This document shows, one piece after another, positions 11,501 to 20,421 of a DNA stretch of 64,000 bases. The notes beneath the pieces were generated by a model, which was given only the letters and a program-made list of their open reading frames with translations, did not search any database and was not told where the DNA came from. Each line of letters begins with the position of its first letter. Position 1 is the first letter of the stretch. Position numbers and translations under genes: made by a program. This DNA comes from Undaria pinnatifida (taxonomy: Eukaryota > Sar > Phaeophyceae > Laminariales > Alariaceae). The stretch is from assembly GCA_012845835.1 (NCBI GenBank), contig JABAKD010000012.1, forward strand, positions 7,441,233-7,505,232. The letters are read 5' to 3'.

Positions 11501-14500
11501 CTTGCGGGTGGTATCATGACTGCCTGATTGATGCCTCTCTGCGGATGGCGAGTTCTTCAAGTGGCCGCCAGAACGTTGTATCACCCTCGGCTAGTCGAGG
11601 TGTTGGCAGTCTGACGGCTTTGAAAGTGCTCATGTGTGTGTGTTTATCCTCCGGCGGATGTTCGGAGGCGAAACGACCGGTGTTGGCAAGACCATATTTT
11701 GCGGATGGTAAAACACCTCAGCGATAGCGACGAGAAGGACACCCTGGCGCATTCTGCGGCCGCGCTTGCGTTGGACCCTCAGTTCTCTCTGCTTTACGCT
11801 TTCTAGTGCTCGTATTCTTGTACGAGCTCTCGAAGTTTAAGCCAAGACCAATCGCTCTTTTCTCAACGCCTTTTTCTCTTCCCCATGAGTACGCCCCCCC
11901 ATCCACCACCACCTCCCTGCTCCCCACCCCACCGCTCAGTCTCGAAACGGATGCATGGTCAATGGTGGCATGACTTGGCAAGCAACAAATGAGTACGCTC
12001 TCTACCCCCGTCCTGCTCGTTAAGCATTTCCAACGTCATCACCGCGATTTAGGAGTCGGAGGAGAAGAAGAAATATATATATATATATATACCGAGGGTG
12101 GCCAGTGTCAGCAGCATTGGTGCGGGACCGCCCCCCGTGTTACCCCCCTTACCCCCCCCCACCCCGCTCGTCTCCCCCCCTCTCCCCTCCTGCTCCTCAG
12201 GCACTTCCAACATAATCACCGCGATGAAGGAGTCGGGCATTTCGCGGGTGGCTGTCGTCACCAGCATTGGTGCGGGGGACAGCGAGAAGCAGGCGCCCTT
12301 CTTCTTCAAGGTGTGGCTTGGAAAATGACGAATACACAAGACAATTTAAAGCCGACGTATATAAATGTGGCTATTTTTTTTTGCAGTCTTTCAGACCTAG
12401 CCCTGACTCGAACCCCAACCCAGACCCCAACCTCGACCTCAACCCCAGCCCAAACCCCAACCTTGATCCATGCAAATCTTTATAATGAACAAATTGGCCA
12501 GTTTTTATTTCCAGTTTTTATTATGTGGTTTTTCCGAAACGCCGTGTTTTGTGTAGTTGGTTTTCGACCGCCTGAGTAGTGTTAGTTACCCAGGCGCGTC
12601 TATATTTTGATGATTATTTCACGGTGTGACTTGTAAGGGTTTCACTTTTTTACGCCCGCGTTACGTTCTAACGGTGTGGTTGGTTTGTTGGCATGGTTTA
12701 CCAGCCTTTGGTGATGGGCGGGTCCTTCTGTGTGCAATGCCTCGCTTGCTCGACGTATCTTTAATGAGAGTATTGTGCAGTGTCTCGGTTGCCCGACGTA
12801 TCTTTCATAAAAATAAAGTGCAGTACCTCGCTGCACGGCATATCTTTTTCGTGAAAGAAACAGTGCAATACCTCGCTTGTTCGACGTATCTTTCGTTGAA
12901 GAAACGGTTACCAACCCTTTGGGACTCCAGAGGGGAAAATCACCGAAAAAAAATGCCGGTACGAGTGGCGATTAGCGTTGACGATAGTAAGTTGATTACG
13001 GCATCGGCCACCCGAAGCAGCCCATGATGCCAGGATAGGGGCAGGGCAGCGCGGTGGTATTCGTCCTGCTGCAAGCGCACTCTCAACAACGTCACTACTC
13101 GTGGTGTTGTTTGTGGCCATGCATAGGTCCTAACGGGGTAAAGAGTTATGATATCTCCTCGACCCGTAAAACGTATACCCCTGCGTGCCCCGCTCGCACA
13201 CCAACGGCCCCGCGCCCGACCGCGTGTCTTCGACCACTTACCAGGTGTTGATGTATACCGCGATGAAGAGCATATTCGAGGACAAGAACAAGCAGGAAGA
13301 CCTTTTCTTCAAGGGCCCCGGGAAGGACCTCGATGTGCGTTGTGTCAGATGTTTCGCTTTACCACATTATCTACATGTGTTGAAGCTCAATGACCCAGGT
13401 TGCACCGCATTTCACTTGGGTTGCACCGCGTTTGGCTCAGGTTGCGTTTCTTTGCTTATCGGGCTGATCAGATACTATGCTTGGACAGTTTCTGTACATG
13501 TGCTGAAGCGCGTTGGCTCGGAATACGCCGCATTAGGCCTTGGTTGCACCGCATTTCTATGTGTCAATTCCAGTTTTTCGTCCCCGTTCCCTGTGATTGC
13601 GACGTGAGGGCTGAGCTTTATGCAATGTGCTCTTTCCTTTTTTTACGCGTCTTGCTTTGTAACGACCCTTCAAAGGAGACGCTACCAATTGTTCTCGTTA
13701 TGCTCAGAGCAACGCCCAACTGACCTCTACTTTTATGCTCTTAAGAAACGACGAATTTTGCACCAAGAGTTGCTAGCGTAATGGATACGAACCTAGACGG
13801 TACACGACGACGTTGTCCCGCGTATTACCGTCGTCGGACGGCAGTGTTTTTTATTGGGTTTTGACTGAGCGTTGGCGTTTTGTGCGCGGATCGACGCTGT
13901 GCGGCCAAACTGACGCTTTGTATCGCCTAACGACGACGTTCGACTGCTAGGACGATTGTGTCCTCCAAAGAAAAAAAAGGGGCTAACCGTAACGTTGTCT
14001 GCGTCTCCCGTAACTCGTTTGACTCCTAAGTCACTGTCGTCGCAAATCGCACGTGAGGGCCCACCTAGGGCCGTTGTTAACTGCACACAGCAATTTTACG
14101 ATCGAACGTCTAGAATACGGAAGTTTCGACTTGAAAATGAAGATGTCCATAATTCGGCATTTTTGTTTTTGGACTTTTCCCTAGGTAGCCCTTCGTTGGA
14201 AATTTGTAGAATTACTTGTTTTCTGCGTATTTGCTGTCGGTGTTTGTTTATGCTGTTTGAGAGGCCTGAGAAAAAAAAGCTGCCAAGTTGGCATTTTCAT
14301 GCCATTATGTTTTTACCGTTTATACCGTGTCGTTGGTAACGCCCGTTTACCTTTGCTTCCCTTCGTCCGCGTAATCTTCCTTTCGCGCGTTCTTGTGGCG
14401 TGCAGTTCACCGTGGTGCGACCCGGAGGCCTTACCGTTGATCCCCCCACGGGCACGATCAACGTCATCAAGGGGGAGGTGAGCCTATCTCGAGCGGCGCA

Positions 14501-16241
14501 GTGCACTTTTATTTTATATTTATTTATTTATTTTATCCTCCGGCGGTTGTGGGCAAGAAGTACACGCGCAAGCTCACCACACTTCCACGTAAATATGTTT
14601 CATAGCGTACGTGTCGTGCCAATTTAGCCGCGTTGCATTCGCAACCCAGAGCTGTGTAGCTGGCGCGCCCTCCGTCTTCCTGTGACGATGACAGCGCAAG
14701 CAAGCTGCCGATGCCCACGATTGCCGCGACTACAGCAGCACCGGATGCATGGCCGTGTGTAACAAGTGTGTTAAGCACACTACCCTGGGCTAACGTTCAG
14801 ACCCAGGTTTGCTTCAAAATCAGAGGGGCACAAACAACGAAAAGGGCGGCGTTCGGGACATCTCGTCCAGGCCTTTCCCTAGACGCGTCGCTCGACGTTG
14901 TGTTGCACTCACTCTACCTACCGGTCGTTAAGAAAATCGGCATCGAAACTCATCCGAAGGGGTGTGTTATATGCATGGTCATATGCGAGTTGTCTTGACC
15001 GGCGCGGTGCAGCATTCTTGGAGTTTTCGTCGCACGTGGGGCTTGCGAGCTTCCGGTTGCAGTGCAGGAGAAAAATAGGTGGTCTCGCCTTGTGCTGACC
15101 GATTCGGTAAAAACCAATGTTGGCCCTAATCCCCGGTCCACTGTTACCCCGATTGGGCCTGAGTGGGGGTAGCCGTGCCCCGCACGCTATGCAAGAAAGC
15201 ACACACTAGGTGCGGAAGTCTGCCTCACAAGTGGCTCTTCGTAGGGTGCTGTTCACCCTTCATGTGACTCGCCGAACTCCTCACGGCGCTTCGCGCTTGG
15301 TGCATGCGATGTCTGCCTGGTTGGTGAAAACCCGACCCGTGCCCCGTCCCGGCGCTGTAGGGATGCGAGGGTCTACTTCGTATGTCTACGGCTATGCATG
15401 GAATTTAAAGCCCGTACACACACCATGCCCCCCCCCCCGCCCTCGCCTGAGCTGACCGCATCTTCGCTGAAATATGCTTGAAAGCTGAACCTACTGGTCT
15501 ACGCCCCGAGATGGACGGCGTTGTTGTGCGAAACGTGGCCGAAGTGAAGATGTGCCCGCCACTTCCTGACCCCTTGCAGCTATTGCAGTCTTCGCGGCGT
15601 ACCGTTCACCAACTATGCCATCACTCAAGTCTCATCCCCCGCCCCAACGAAACGTCTGCTCTCCTAGGGGATGTATGGTGGCCACAAAAATACGAAACAG
15701 GAAGGCGATAAGATAGCCGATTTTGTTTTTGTGTAATATGTGGAAGAACCTATTGAGCATCCACGTGTTGGAGGGGCCTCTATTAGGAGTAAGAACGGTG
15801 CTCGGTCTCAAAACGGGTGCTTGCGTAGCCAATAGTGAAACGAATGGCCAAGGCAAGCAACAAACGACTACACCCCCGCCCGCCGCCCAACCTCTGCTGG
15901 TGCAAGCAGTGTCTGCCTGGTGGGTGAAACCCGACATGCGCCGTCCCGCCATCGTAGAGATTCAAGGGCCTATGGTCGGACAGACTATCAATTCCAATGA
16001 TTACACACCCCTTCCTGCCCCCCCCCCCACCCTTCCTTCCGACTTGTGTTTCCTTGCCCCCTCCGCTCTGTTCCCTACGTAGGCCGGCTCCATCAGCCGC
16101 GCTGACGTGGCAGACTTCCTGATTGGGGCAGTCGCGGACGAAGACTTCCCGTACCTCAAGCAGGCACCGTGCATCAGCTCGGTGGGCGGGACCAGCTGGG
16201 TGAAAGACCGTTCCAAGGCCGCCCGCGGCGAGATGGCTTAA
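5551..16241 (+). CDS. plastid-targeted NAD(P)-binding reductase, atypical SDR (8 exons)
   Basis: Exons: 5551-5672, 10025-10160, 10584-10652, 11361-11478, 12201-12310, 13245-13334, 14406-14477, 16083-16241. All introns are GT-AG and the phases match throughout, giving 291 codons ending in TAA. Exon 1 encodes MMMATRGLVSMLILGSAAGF, a signal peptide running into an AAGFVAP motif, then a Ser/Arg-rich transit region; this bipartite form targets proteins to the four-membrane plastids of stramenopiles. Exon 2 carries the dinucleotide-binding loop GGNGLTG (residues 55-61) and CRDPSK, typical of NADP binding. FTVVRPGGL (216-224), SRADVA (244-249) and the C-terminal SVGGTSWVKDRS fit the atypical SDR group that includes NmrA-like and biliverdin/flavin reductase-like enzymes. 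Substrate unknown. Translation could also begin at Met46 (10038), giving a protein without the presequence. The weakest link is the junction of exon 1 to exon 2 across a 4.35-kb intron; it rests on phase, splice sites and the sensible peptide at the join. Confidence 0.88.
6725..6822 (+). repeat. dispersed repeat family A
   Basis: Near-perfect copy, from AATGCGCGCGATCGGAGTAT to TTTTTTATAATA, in intron 1 of the reductase gene. It directly abuts the left 7-bp direct repeat of the next element. Confidence 0.88.
6829..8333. mobile_element. hAT-like non-autonomous element in reductase intron 1
   Basis: Flanked by ATAGAAC at 6821-6827 and 8334-8340. A 15-bp inverted repeat AGCCCTAGCGAGTAA (6837-6851) / TTACTCGCTAGGGCT (8316-8330) lies just inside. 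Subterminal AAGGCAT/ATGCCTT motifs cluster at both ends (6872-7050, 8225-8345), as in hAT elements; GCCGTAAAGGGTGC is repeated at 6880-6945. The ends outside the inverted repeats do not match well, so the exact limits are uncertain. Confidence 0.6.
7568..8044 (-). CDS. unrecognised Ser/Gly/Ala-rich ORF inside the hAT-like element
   Basis: Opens with ATG (MSTQEDGPASAAPPPPEVID) and runs 158 codons to a stop. It is low-complexity and disordered in composition (SSSSGTTSGSGSSYGS, ASPAASPAASPA), then becomes more mixed. There is no zinc finger or transposase motif. The N-terminal style is like the BED-finger hAT protein at 31253 (MSNCANDGQSAGGGSSSGG), so it may be the leader of a hAT protein whose body is lost. 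It may equally be a chance frame; codon bias could not be measured. Confidence 0.35.
   Translation of the reverse strand: MSTQEDGPASAAPPPPEVIDTTQDDCCVGPAAAGIDGSSSSGTTSGSGSSYGSVPACASPAASPAASPATSRGMLESWTVGKRSPQAVDVFCTAKPAKTQPAGQVTSMHKQQPGPSADGEIVRVWVCVFRPSSDSSMCPSSGVAFARDRDATGKTESL
8424..9255. mobile_element. non-autonomous hAT element with perfect 8-bp target duplication
   Basis: Ends TAGGGGTGCCACC...GGTGGCACCCCTA, flanked on both sides by GCGCGGTG (8416-8423, 9256-9263). The 8-bp duplication and TAGGGGTG terminus are hAT hallmarks. Both subterminal regions are packed with GGGTACCCG palindromes, probably transposase-binding or fold-back sequence. The 832-bp interior holds no transposase. Located in intron 1 of the reductase gene, about 90 bp beyond the previous element. 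Confidence 0.9.
9590..9760 (-). repeat. dispersed repeat family H with conserved GC-rich hairpin
   Basis: Contains GCGGGCGGC-TATAC-GCCGCCCGC, a perfect 9-bp stem, bordered by TGCGCTCC and GCTGCGCTCG. The inverse orientation of the same element is at 19660-19935, and another - copy is at 63600-63865. Outside the hairpin, similarity extends to a TTGCACCA..T.TGG..CTTCT block. Confidence 0.75.
9867..9930 (+). pseudogene. decayed tandem copy of reductase exon 2 (5' part)
   Basis: Reads TTCTTGTTTGCTCATGGCGG and translates SCLLMAASTIAIFGGNG, against SCLRMAASNIAVFGGNG in the intact exon 158 bp downstream. The acceptor (CAACAG) is also retained. Similarity stops soon after the glycine loop, where family B sequence begins. 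Both copies are preceded by GAGTACCCC and a C-rich tract, so the duplicated unit included the flanking repeat. Confidence 0.85.
9919..9980 (+). repeat. family B fragment ending in poly-C
   Basis: GCGGGATCAATGGTCAAATG, then GCAAGCAACAAATGAGTAC followed by an uninterrupted C tract of about 20. It lies between the exon 2 relic and the intact exon 2. A comparable fragment ends at 11998 (CAAGCAACAAATGAGTAC). Confidence 0.75.
10813..10897 (+). repeat. dispersed repeat family A, diverged
   Basis: GAAGATGAGTTTCAACAGTA then TCGATCTCGCAGCTAAAGTG, in reductase intron 3. More diverged than the 3576 and 6725 copies. Confidence 0.65.
11661..11713 (+). pseudogene. decayed copy of the 3' end of reductase exon 4
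   Basis: TTCGGAGGCGAAACGACCGG then GTTGGCAAGACCAT and GGATGGTAAAAC parallel the end of the exon at 11361-11478, including its donor site. It lies about 185 bp downstream of the intact exon end. Confidence 0.7.
12008..12130 (+). pseudogene. decayed copy of reductase exon 5
   Basis: GCATTTCCAACGTCATCACC parallels GCACTTCCAACATAATCACC of the intact exon at 12201, and AGCATTGGTGCGGGA near 12113 matches its later part. Between them is a (TA)n tract, and the equivalent of the start of the MKESG segment carries a stop (GATTTAGGAG). The acceptor-side CCGTCCTGCTC also matches. Clearly non-functional. Confidence 0.82.
12390..12475 (+). repeat. degenerate CCCAAC/CCCCAACC simple repeat
   Basis: About ten imperfect units such as ACCCCAACC and GACCCCAACC in the intron after reductase exon 5. 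Confidence 0.75.
12725..12910 (+). repeat. minisatellite of about 55 bp, four units
   Basis: Each unit carries TGCAGTACCTCGCTTG-like sequence and CGACGTATCTTTC. Units begin near 12735, 12780, 12827 and 12870. Reductase intron. Confidence 0.75.
14530..14690 (+). repeat. dispersed repeat family D
   Basis: TTATCCTCCGGCGG, then AAGCTCACCACACTTCCACG and TTTAGCCGCGTTGCATTCG. The same order occurs at 18768-18905 and, shorter, at 38766-38850. Reductase intron after exon 7. Confidence 0.78.
15270..15440 (+). repeat. dispersed repeat family C
   Basis: CTTCGCGCTTGGTGCATGCG, GTCTGCCTGGTTGGTGAAAA, CCCGTCCCGGC, TAGGGATGCGAGGGT, ending near a poly-C tract. Related copies lie at 15885-15985, 23960-24090 and, as a pair, 45455-45690. 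Confidence 0.8.
15725..15985 (+). repeat. composite of family B and family C
   Basis: Family B runs from TTTTTGTGTAATATGTGGAA through TAGGAGTAAGAACGGTGCTC to GGCAAGCAACAAACGACTAC and is the inverse complement of 24345-24485. It is followed directly by a family C copy (TGTCTGCCTGGTGGGTGAAA). B and C are joined through a C-rich stretch here and elsewhere, which suggests one larger element. In the last reductase intron. Confidence 0.78.
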
Positions 16242-16289
16242 AAAAAGATAAAACGGAAAACGTAACAAAAAAAGAGGTTTCTGTTGCGG

Positions 16290-16420
16290 ACACCTCGCGT
16301 TAAGGACCGTTCCATGGGCGGCTTGCCGGAAAACAATACAACGGAAAACATTGAATGAAAAAAACCTAATTGATCGGGACGAGCTGCGTTAAGAACCGTT
16401 CCTACGTAGGTCTTCCGTTT
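16290..16420 (+). pseudogene. two weak copies of the end of the reductase last exon
   Basis: AAGGACCGTTCCATGGGCGG (16299) and AAGAACCGTTCC (16390) resemble AAAGACCGTTCCAAGGCCGC at the gene end. The first is followed, as in the gene, by an ACGGAAAAC string. The matches are short; the first is plausible and the second marginal. Confidence 0.5.
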
Positions 16421-16427
16421 CACCTCG

Positions 16428-16490
16428 GACGAAAATATAAGGACAATTGGAGATATTGATGTCATATCCAAACGGTCCTTATATTTCTGT
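16428..16490 (+). other. inverted repeat downstream of the reductase gene
   Basis: AATATAAGGAC and GTCCTTATATT form an 11-bp stem with a loop of about 35 nt. It could be a 3' processing structure or a relic of a small inverted-repeat element; no evidence distinguishes these. Confidence 0.5.
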
Positions 16491-17797
16491 CCTGAGTGGT
16501 ACAACAGAAAACTTTAAGAAAATGCTTCCTTTTGCGAACCGTTGGGGGCGCGTGTTTTTTTTATCCCGGTTCCCTGTTTCTGTTTGACAGCACTTTTTAT
16601 TGGTCTTCCTCGGGTGTTACAGCCTGGTGTCTCCGTCTCTGCCTGCATCTGAGCGCTCTATAGCATGTGAGGTGTTGCGGCCCACGCACGTGTTCAACTT
16701 TAGAACTGCACCCACGGTTGTTTCCGGATAAACTACACTGAACGTTTTTTTTTTTTTTCTCAGTTCTGAGATGGTTGCATGTATCCCACACTACTTACTG
16801 GAACACAACCACACACTATTTCCAGGTGTTTTGTCCCCTAAACGTGGTTGAAATGCTAGAGGGACTAGTCTTTCTAGATAACTTGGCATTTTGGGGGAAT
16901 ATTTACTTGGATTTAATGTAGGTAGGGGTTTTCGGGCTCTAGAGTTGAGTTCCCACCTCAAAAGGTTGCGCCACGGATTCGTTCATTTTTGTTGTGCGCG
17001 GGGTAAAGGTGGGAGTGGGAAAAAGTTGCCAGTGTAGTTGCGACGGGGCTGAAGTTGAAGGCCGGAGGCGGGGGCATTGGCTGAGTTCGCATGCAGCGCG
17101 CGGCGCGCGGCGTCTCTGTTTGGCGAAGGAGCCCCTGCTTCTGGTCTGTTGTTTTTACGTGTCCTTTTTTTGTTAGATTTTGAGTGGATCCTGTCGTTGT
17201 TTTGTAGCTCGGGAAGCACGGGAGCACGTGGGGCTTCAAGGAGCAAAAAGAGAGAAGACAATAATCAATGTGGAGCGATCCTTTTGTTCGTTGTGTTCGT
17301 ACTCGTTTTTTTATCAGGTTTTTGTTTTGTTTGCACTCCGCAGTCGACGGGGGTAAAAACACGTTATAGTGCTAGAAAACAACTTTGTGAACAGGTCGCC
17401 AACGTGGCACTAGAGTTTGACGTTTGCTTGCCTTAAGTCATTTGACCATTGACTGCGCATCCCTTTCCAGACGGAGCACGGGTGATACTCTTAATAGAGA
17501 TGGAGACGCGTCTAACGTTGGGCGCTCTTTTTTTTTACCGCGTCAAGAATGATGTAAATTATAATTATCTTTAGCGTTAGGTTCTGCTTTGGCTATTTCT
17601 CAGACGGCTATTTTTTCGGCCGCAGTTTTTTGTCCCTAGTTTATTGTGAACAGTTTTTTTTTTTTTTTTTTTTTCCCGCGGCTGATAACTTCCGCCTCAG
17701 GGCCCCGACGGCCACGCACTCGCGGCGGAGCCTCCACACAGGTCATCCCCCGCCATCTGGGAAGTCTCGCGTACCTGCTGGTGAGCTCGGCGAGCAA
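16491..17797. other. intergenic spacer, no gene recognised
   Basis: Holds a diverged, inverted family B piece at about 17430-17520 (CTTAAGTCATTTGACCATTG) and a long T-run at about 17655-17675. Acceptor-like and exon-like bits follow the T-run, but no protein family or phase-matched partner was found. Confidence 0.35.
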
Positions 17798-18094
17798 TCA
17801 CGGAGAAAGGCCCAAAACGTTGGCATCATTTATTTGCTCAAAGCCTGAAGTCCATGTTTGAAGTTCATGACAAATCGCACCCAGTATATCGACGCAGTCT
17901 AGTATATACTGGTGGCTGTCGACTAATTTCAAGTCAAAGACATGCATGCTGATTCGTTCCAGTATACTCTGGCCGTTCGACCATGTTTCTATTTTCAAGC
18001 CGAAAATAACCATTATTAATAGACTAATGACACCGGCGATGGCAATCAACACACATGACGTACACATACTTTTGTTTTGGAACCACTTGATCAT
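17798..18094 (-). CDS. possible small membrane protein, unknown
   Basis: 98-codon frame from ATG. It starts MIKWFQNKSMC, followed by a strongly hydrophobic segment (about residues 12-34, VLIAIAGVISLLIMVIFGLK) and a mixed amphipathic tail (SILERISMHVF...). It reads like a single-pass type II or signal-anchored protein. No homologous family was recognised, no splice partner was seen, and neighbours are repeats. It could be an exon of a longer gene, an insertion, or a chance frame. Confidence 0.35.
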   Translation of the reverse strand: MIKWFQNKSMCTSCVLIAIAGVISLLIMVIFGLKIETWSNGQSILERISMHVFDLKLVDSHQYILDCVDILGAICHELQTWTSGFEQINDANVLGLSP

Positions 18095-18547
18095 AACGAC
18101 TTGCTTCTCTCTCGGCGCTCCCACTCGGAATACGCCGGCCTAAACCCTCCTCTCGGAGAAGCTTCCCGGCGGCTTTCTTTGCGTTCCTTGCTTTCTTCGC
18201 CTTCGGGTTGCTCGGGACCGACCCAACACTAACTTCAAGACGAAATCTCCAGCACTGCTTCAGACAACTATCCCGACACTCTTTTCAAGTTTTTTTTTTC
18301 CACTCTAAAATCGTTCTTTTTTTCAAGAAGTCGAACAGCAGTACGGTGGTAAAATATGGATATTCAAAACCTCAGTAAGAATCGAAAAGAAAAGTAAAAA
18401 AAAAATGAGCAAGATAGCCGTCCCCACTCTTAATTCAACGCCACCCAAGTAAGTGCCGATAAACAAAATCAAGTACAACCAAGAAATTGTCCGAAAATAC
18501 GTACGTACGTGCACGTTTATTTTGCACGTATCTTTATTTGACAAAAA

Positions 18548-18614
18548 TGACGTAACGGCGTCAGCTGTGAGTTCGACGACCTTAGGGTCGATACTCATCT
18601 TTGAGAGCTGCGTA
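18548..18614 (-). repeat. dispersed repeat family A, inverted variant
   Basis: GGCGTCAGCTGTGAGTTCGA, CCTTAGGGTCGATACTCATC, then AGCTGCG: the same variant class as 4904 and 33713. Confidence 0.72.
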
Positions 18615-18767
18615 CTAAATCGATCGACCATATTTAGTACAAGTAAGTTTTATAAATCGAAACCTAACATAAGATGACATTGTATTATGTTACACTCTAT
18701 CATGTATAGTCTAACCAATTGACATACATACCAATAATGATCTGAACACTTACCTGTTGTATTTATT

Positions 18768-18905
18768 TTTTATCCTCCGTCCGGTGGATGGGGAAAAATC
18801 AAGCTTAAGCTCACCACACTTCCACGTACTGTCATACACGTCGTGTGTCGATTTATCTTAATTGCATTCGAAATCCAGCGAAAGCTGGCGTGTCCTTCGA
18901 TTGCC
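18768..18905 (+). repeat. dispersed repeat family D
   Basis: TTTATCCTCCGTCCGGTGGA, AAGCTCACCACACTTCCACG, then ATTGCATTCGAAATCCAGCG. It closely follows the 14530 copy. Confidence 0.78.
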
Positions 18906-18979
18906 GTTATAGCGATAGCGCGAGCTGTCTCCATCTATTGCATGTACCTGGTATCATATTATTACGTGTAAAAATCAAA

Positions 18980-19225
18980 ATACACTGCAGCTGTGAGATC
19001 GAATATTTTGTGGAAGCTCATCTTTGCAAGCTGTGTGTGATACTCCGATCGCGCGTATTACGGATTGTGTGTCCTCATTAAGGATATAGGTCGGCGACTC
19101 CCCTTGCAAATACAGTGTAGCTATCAGGATCAAATCAGGATGATGTTAGGCAGTCTGTGCGCGGAAACTATAAAACCTGTTTCTGAGGGGGCAAAATTTG
19201 ACAGCTGTGGAAGGAAATGCATCAG
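18980..19225 (-). repeat. family A extended form
   Basis: Inverse of the block at 38440-38680: GTGTGATACTCCGATCGCGC, CCTCATTAAGGATATAGGTC, GCGACTCCCCTTGCAAATAC, then CAGTCTGTGCGCGGAAACTA and TTTCTGAGGGGGCAAAATTT. This shows that family A is the end of a longer conserved unit of at least 240 bp. Confidence 0.82.
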
Positions 19226-19299
19226 TTTGTCAAGTGAATCCAGTAAGTCGAATAACCGGCGAGGGGAGGGCGGCGTTTTTAAGGACGTGAAGGCCTGAT

Positions 19300-19415
19300 T
19301 TTGATCAAAAGGGGGGCGAGAGGGGGGAGGGGGGGGAGGGACAGGTGGGGCAGCTCAATTTGTGCGTGGAAACTATGAATCCCTCGTGTGGGGGAGGGGG
19401 GGGGGGGGGGTGCAG
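19300..19415 (+). repeat. G-rich tracts
   Basis: Runs of G interrupted by A and T, including one uninterrupted stretch near 19395. It is the complement of the poly-C tracts attached to the same repeat family at 37-40 kb. Confidence 0.75.
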
Positions 19416-19659
19416 GGGGGAAATATATCACGTTGTTTGTAGACGTTTATTTTACACGTTTCTTCTGCTCAATTACAATAAAAACACACACCACCCCCAG
19501 CTCTTAGAGCTATAGCAGGAGTACATGCATGTTGCCGTCGAGCATGTATCGCAAGGGATGCACAGCGCACTCAGCTCTCAAAGCCTCACATTGCCACATT
19601 AGGTACCGGTACGCACGTGTGTACTGCTGTGTATTCCTCTCCTTTTTGCTTTCATTGAT

Positions 19660-19935
19660 TGTCCTCTCTTGGTTTTCTTTTTCTTTTTCGCAAATTACAC
19701 CCGTACTGCCCGACCAGAACGTGGCGTGGTCAGCAAGCACACAGTGCATACAGCACAGGACAACCAATTTTTGACATTGTCAAATCTCTATTAATAGTTG
19801 CACCAAAATCATGGGCCTCTTTTTTCTGGCCCGTTCACGTTTTGTTGCATTTTTCCTTGCGCGAGCGCAGCGGGCGGTGTCAGCCACCCGCGGAGCGGAG
19901 CCCTTGTAAGCAAAGTACAATTTGATTAAATTATG
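19660..19935 (+). repeat. dispersed repeat family H, long copy
   Basis: Shares with the inverse of 63600-63865, in order: CGCAAATTACACCCGTA, CAGAACGTG, AGCAAGCACAC, a TTGC.CCAAATC.TGGGCCTCTT block, TTCCTTGCGC.AGCG, and the hairpin GCGGGCGGTGTCAGCCACCCGC followed by GGAGCCCTTG. About 270 bp. Confidence 0.85.
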
Positions 19936-20421
19936 CGATTGGTTGTTTGCAATCGCCCCGCTGGTCTAGCGGCGCTCGAATTGTACTAGAGTTGATTTTG
20001 GGGTTCCAATCTCACGTGGGTCAGCCTTTTGAATGCATTTGCAAAAATCAAAATCAAAGGAATGAACAGCTGCGAGCGCCAAGCAGCGTGGGCAGGCACA
20101 ATTGGATGCGAGTACCTGCCAGCACACCTGGAGTACTTCAAGCTGAAAATGGCTTGAGTACCTGCCAGTACCCGGAGCATCAAGACCCGAGTTAGCCATC
20201 CCGCGCTAGGAAATGACTGGTACTGGTTGGCACTGGTACTGGTACTGCGACAACACTTTCCATAAAATGGAACATTCAGCTCGCCAGTTAAACATGAACA
20301 AAAAACCGAAGAAAAAAGCAACGACGGTATGTCAACCCTACAACATCCGGTGATAGGGCATAAGCTCTTCCCGCCGTATTTCCTCCGAAAGAGAAAAAAA
20401 CGAACGAAACGAGGGTTGGTC
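19936..20421. other. 3' flank of the Nudix gene
   Basis: Contains a short duplication of GAGTACCTGCCAG (20110, 20156), a TACTGG run near 20219-20250, and at about 20366-20393 a copy of the last-exon segment encoding RKYGGKS (CTCTTCCCGCCGTATTT), repeated about 83 bp upstream of the one inside the exon. Confidence 0.5.
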
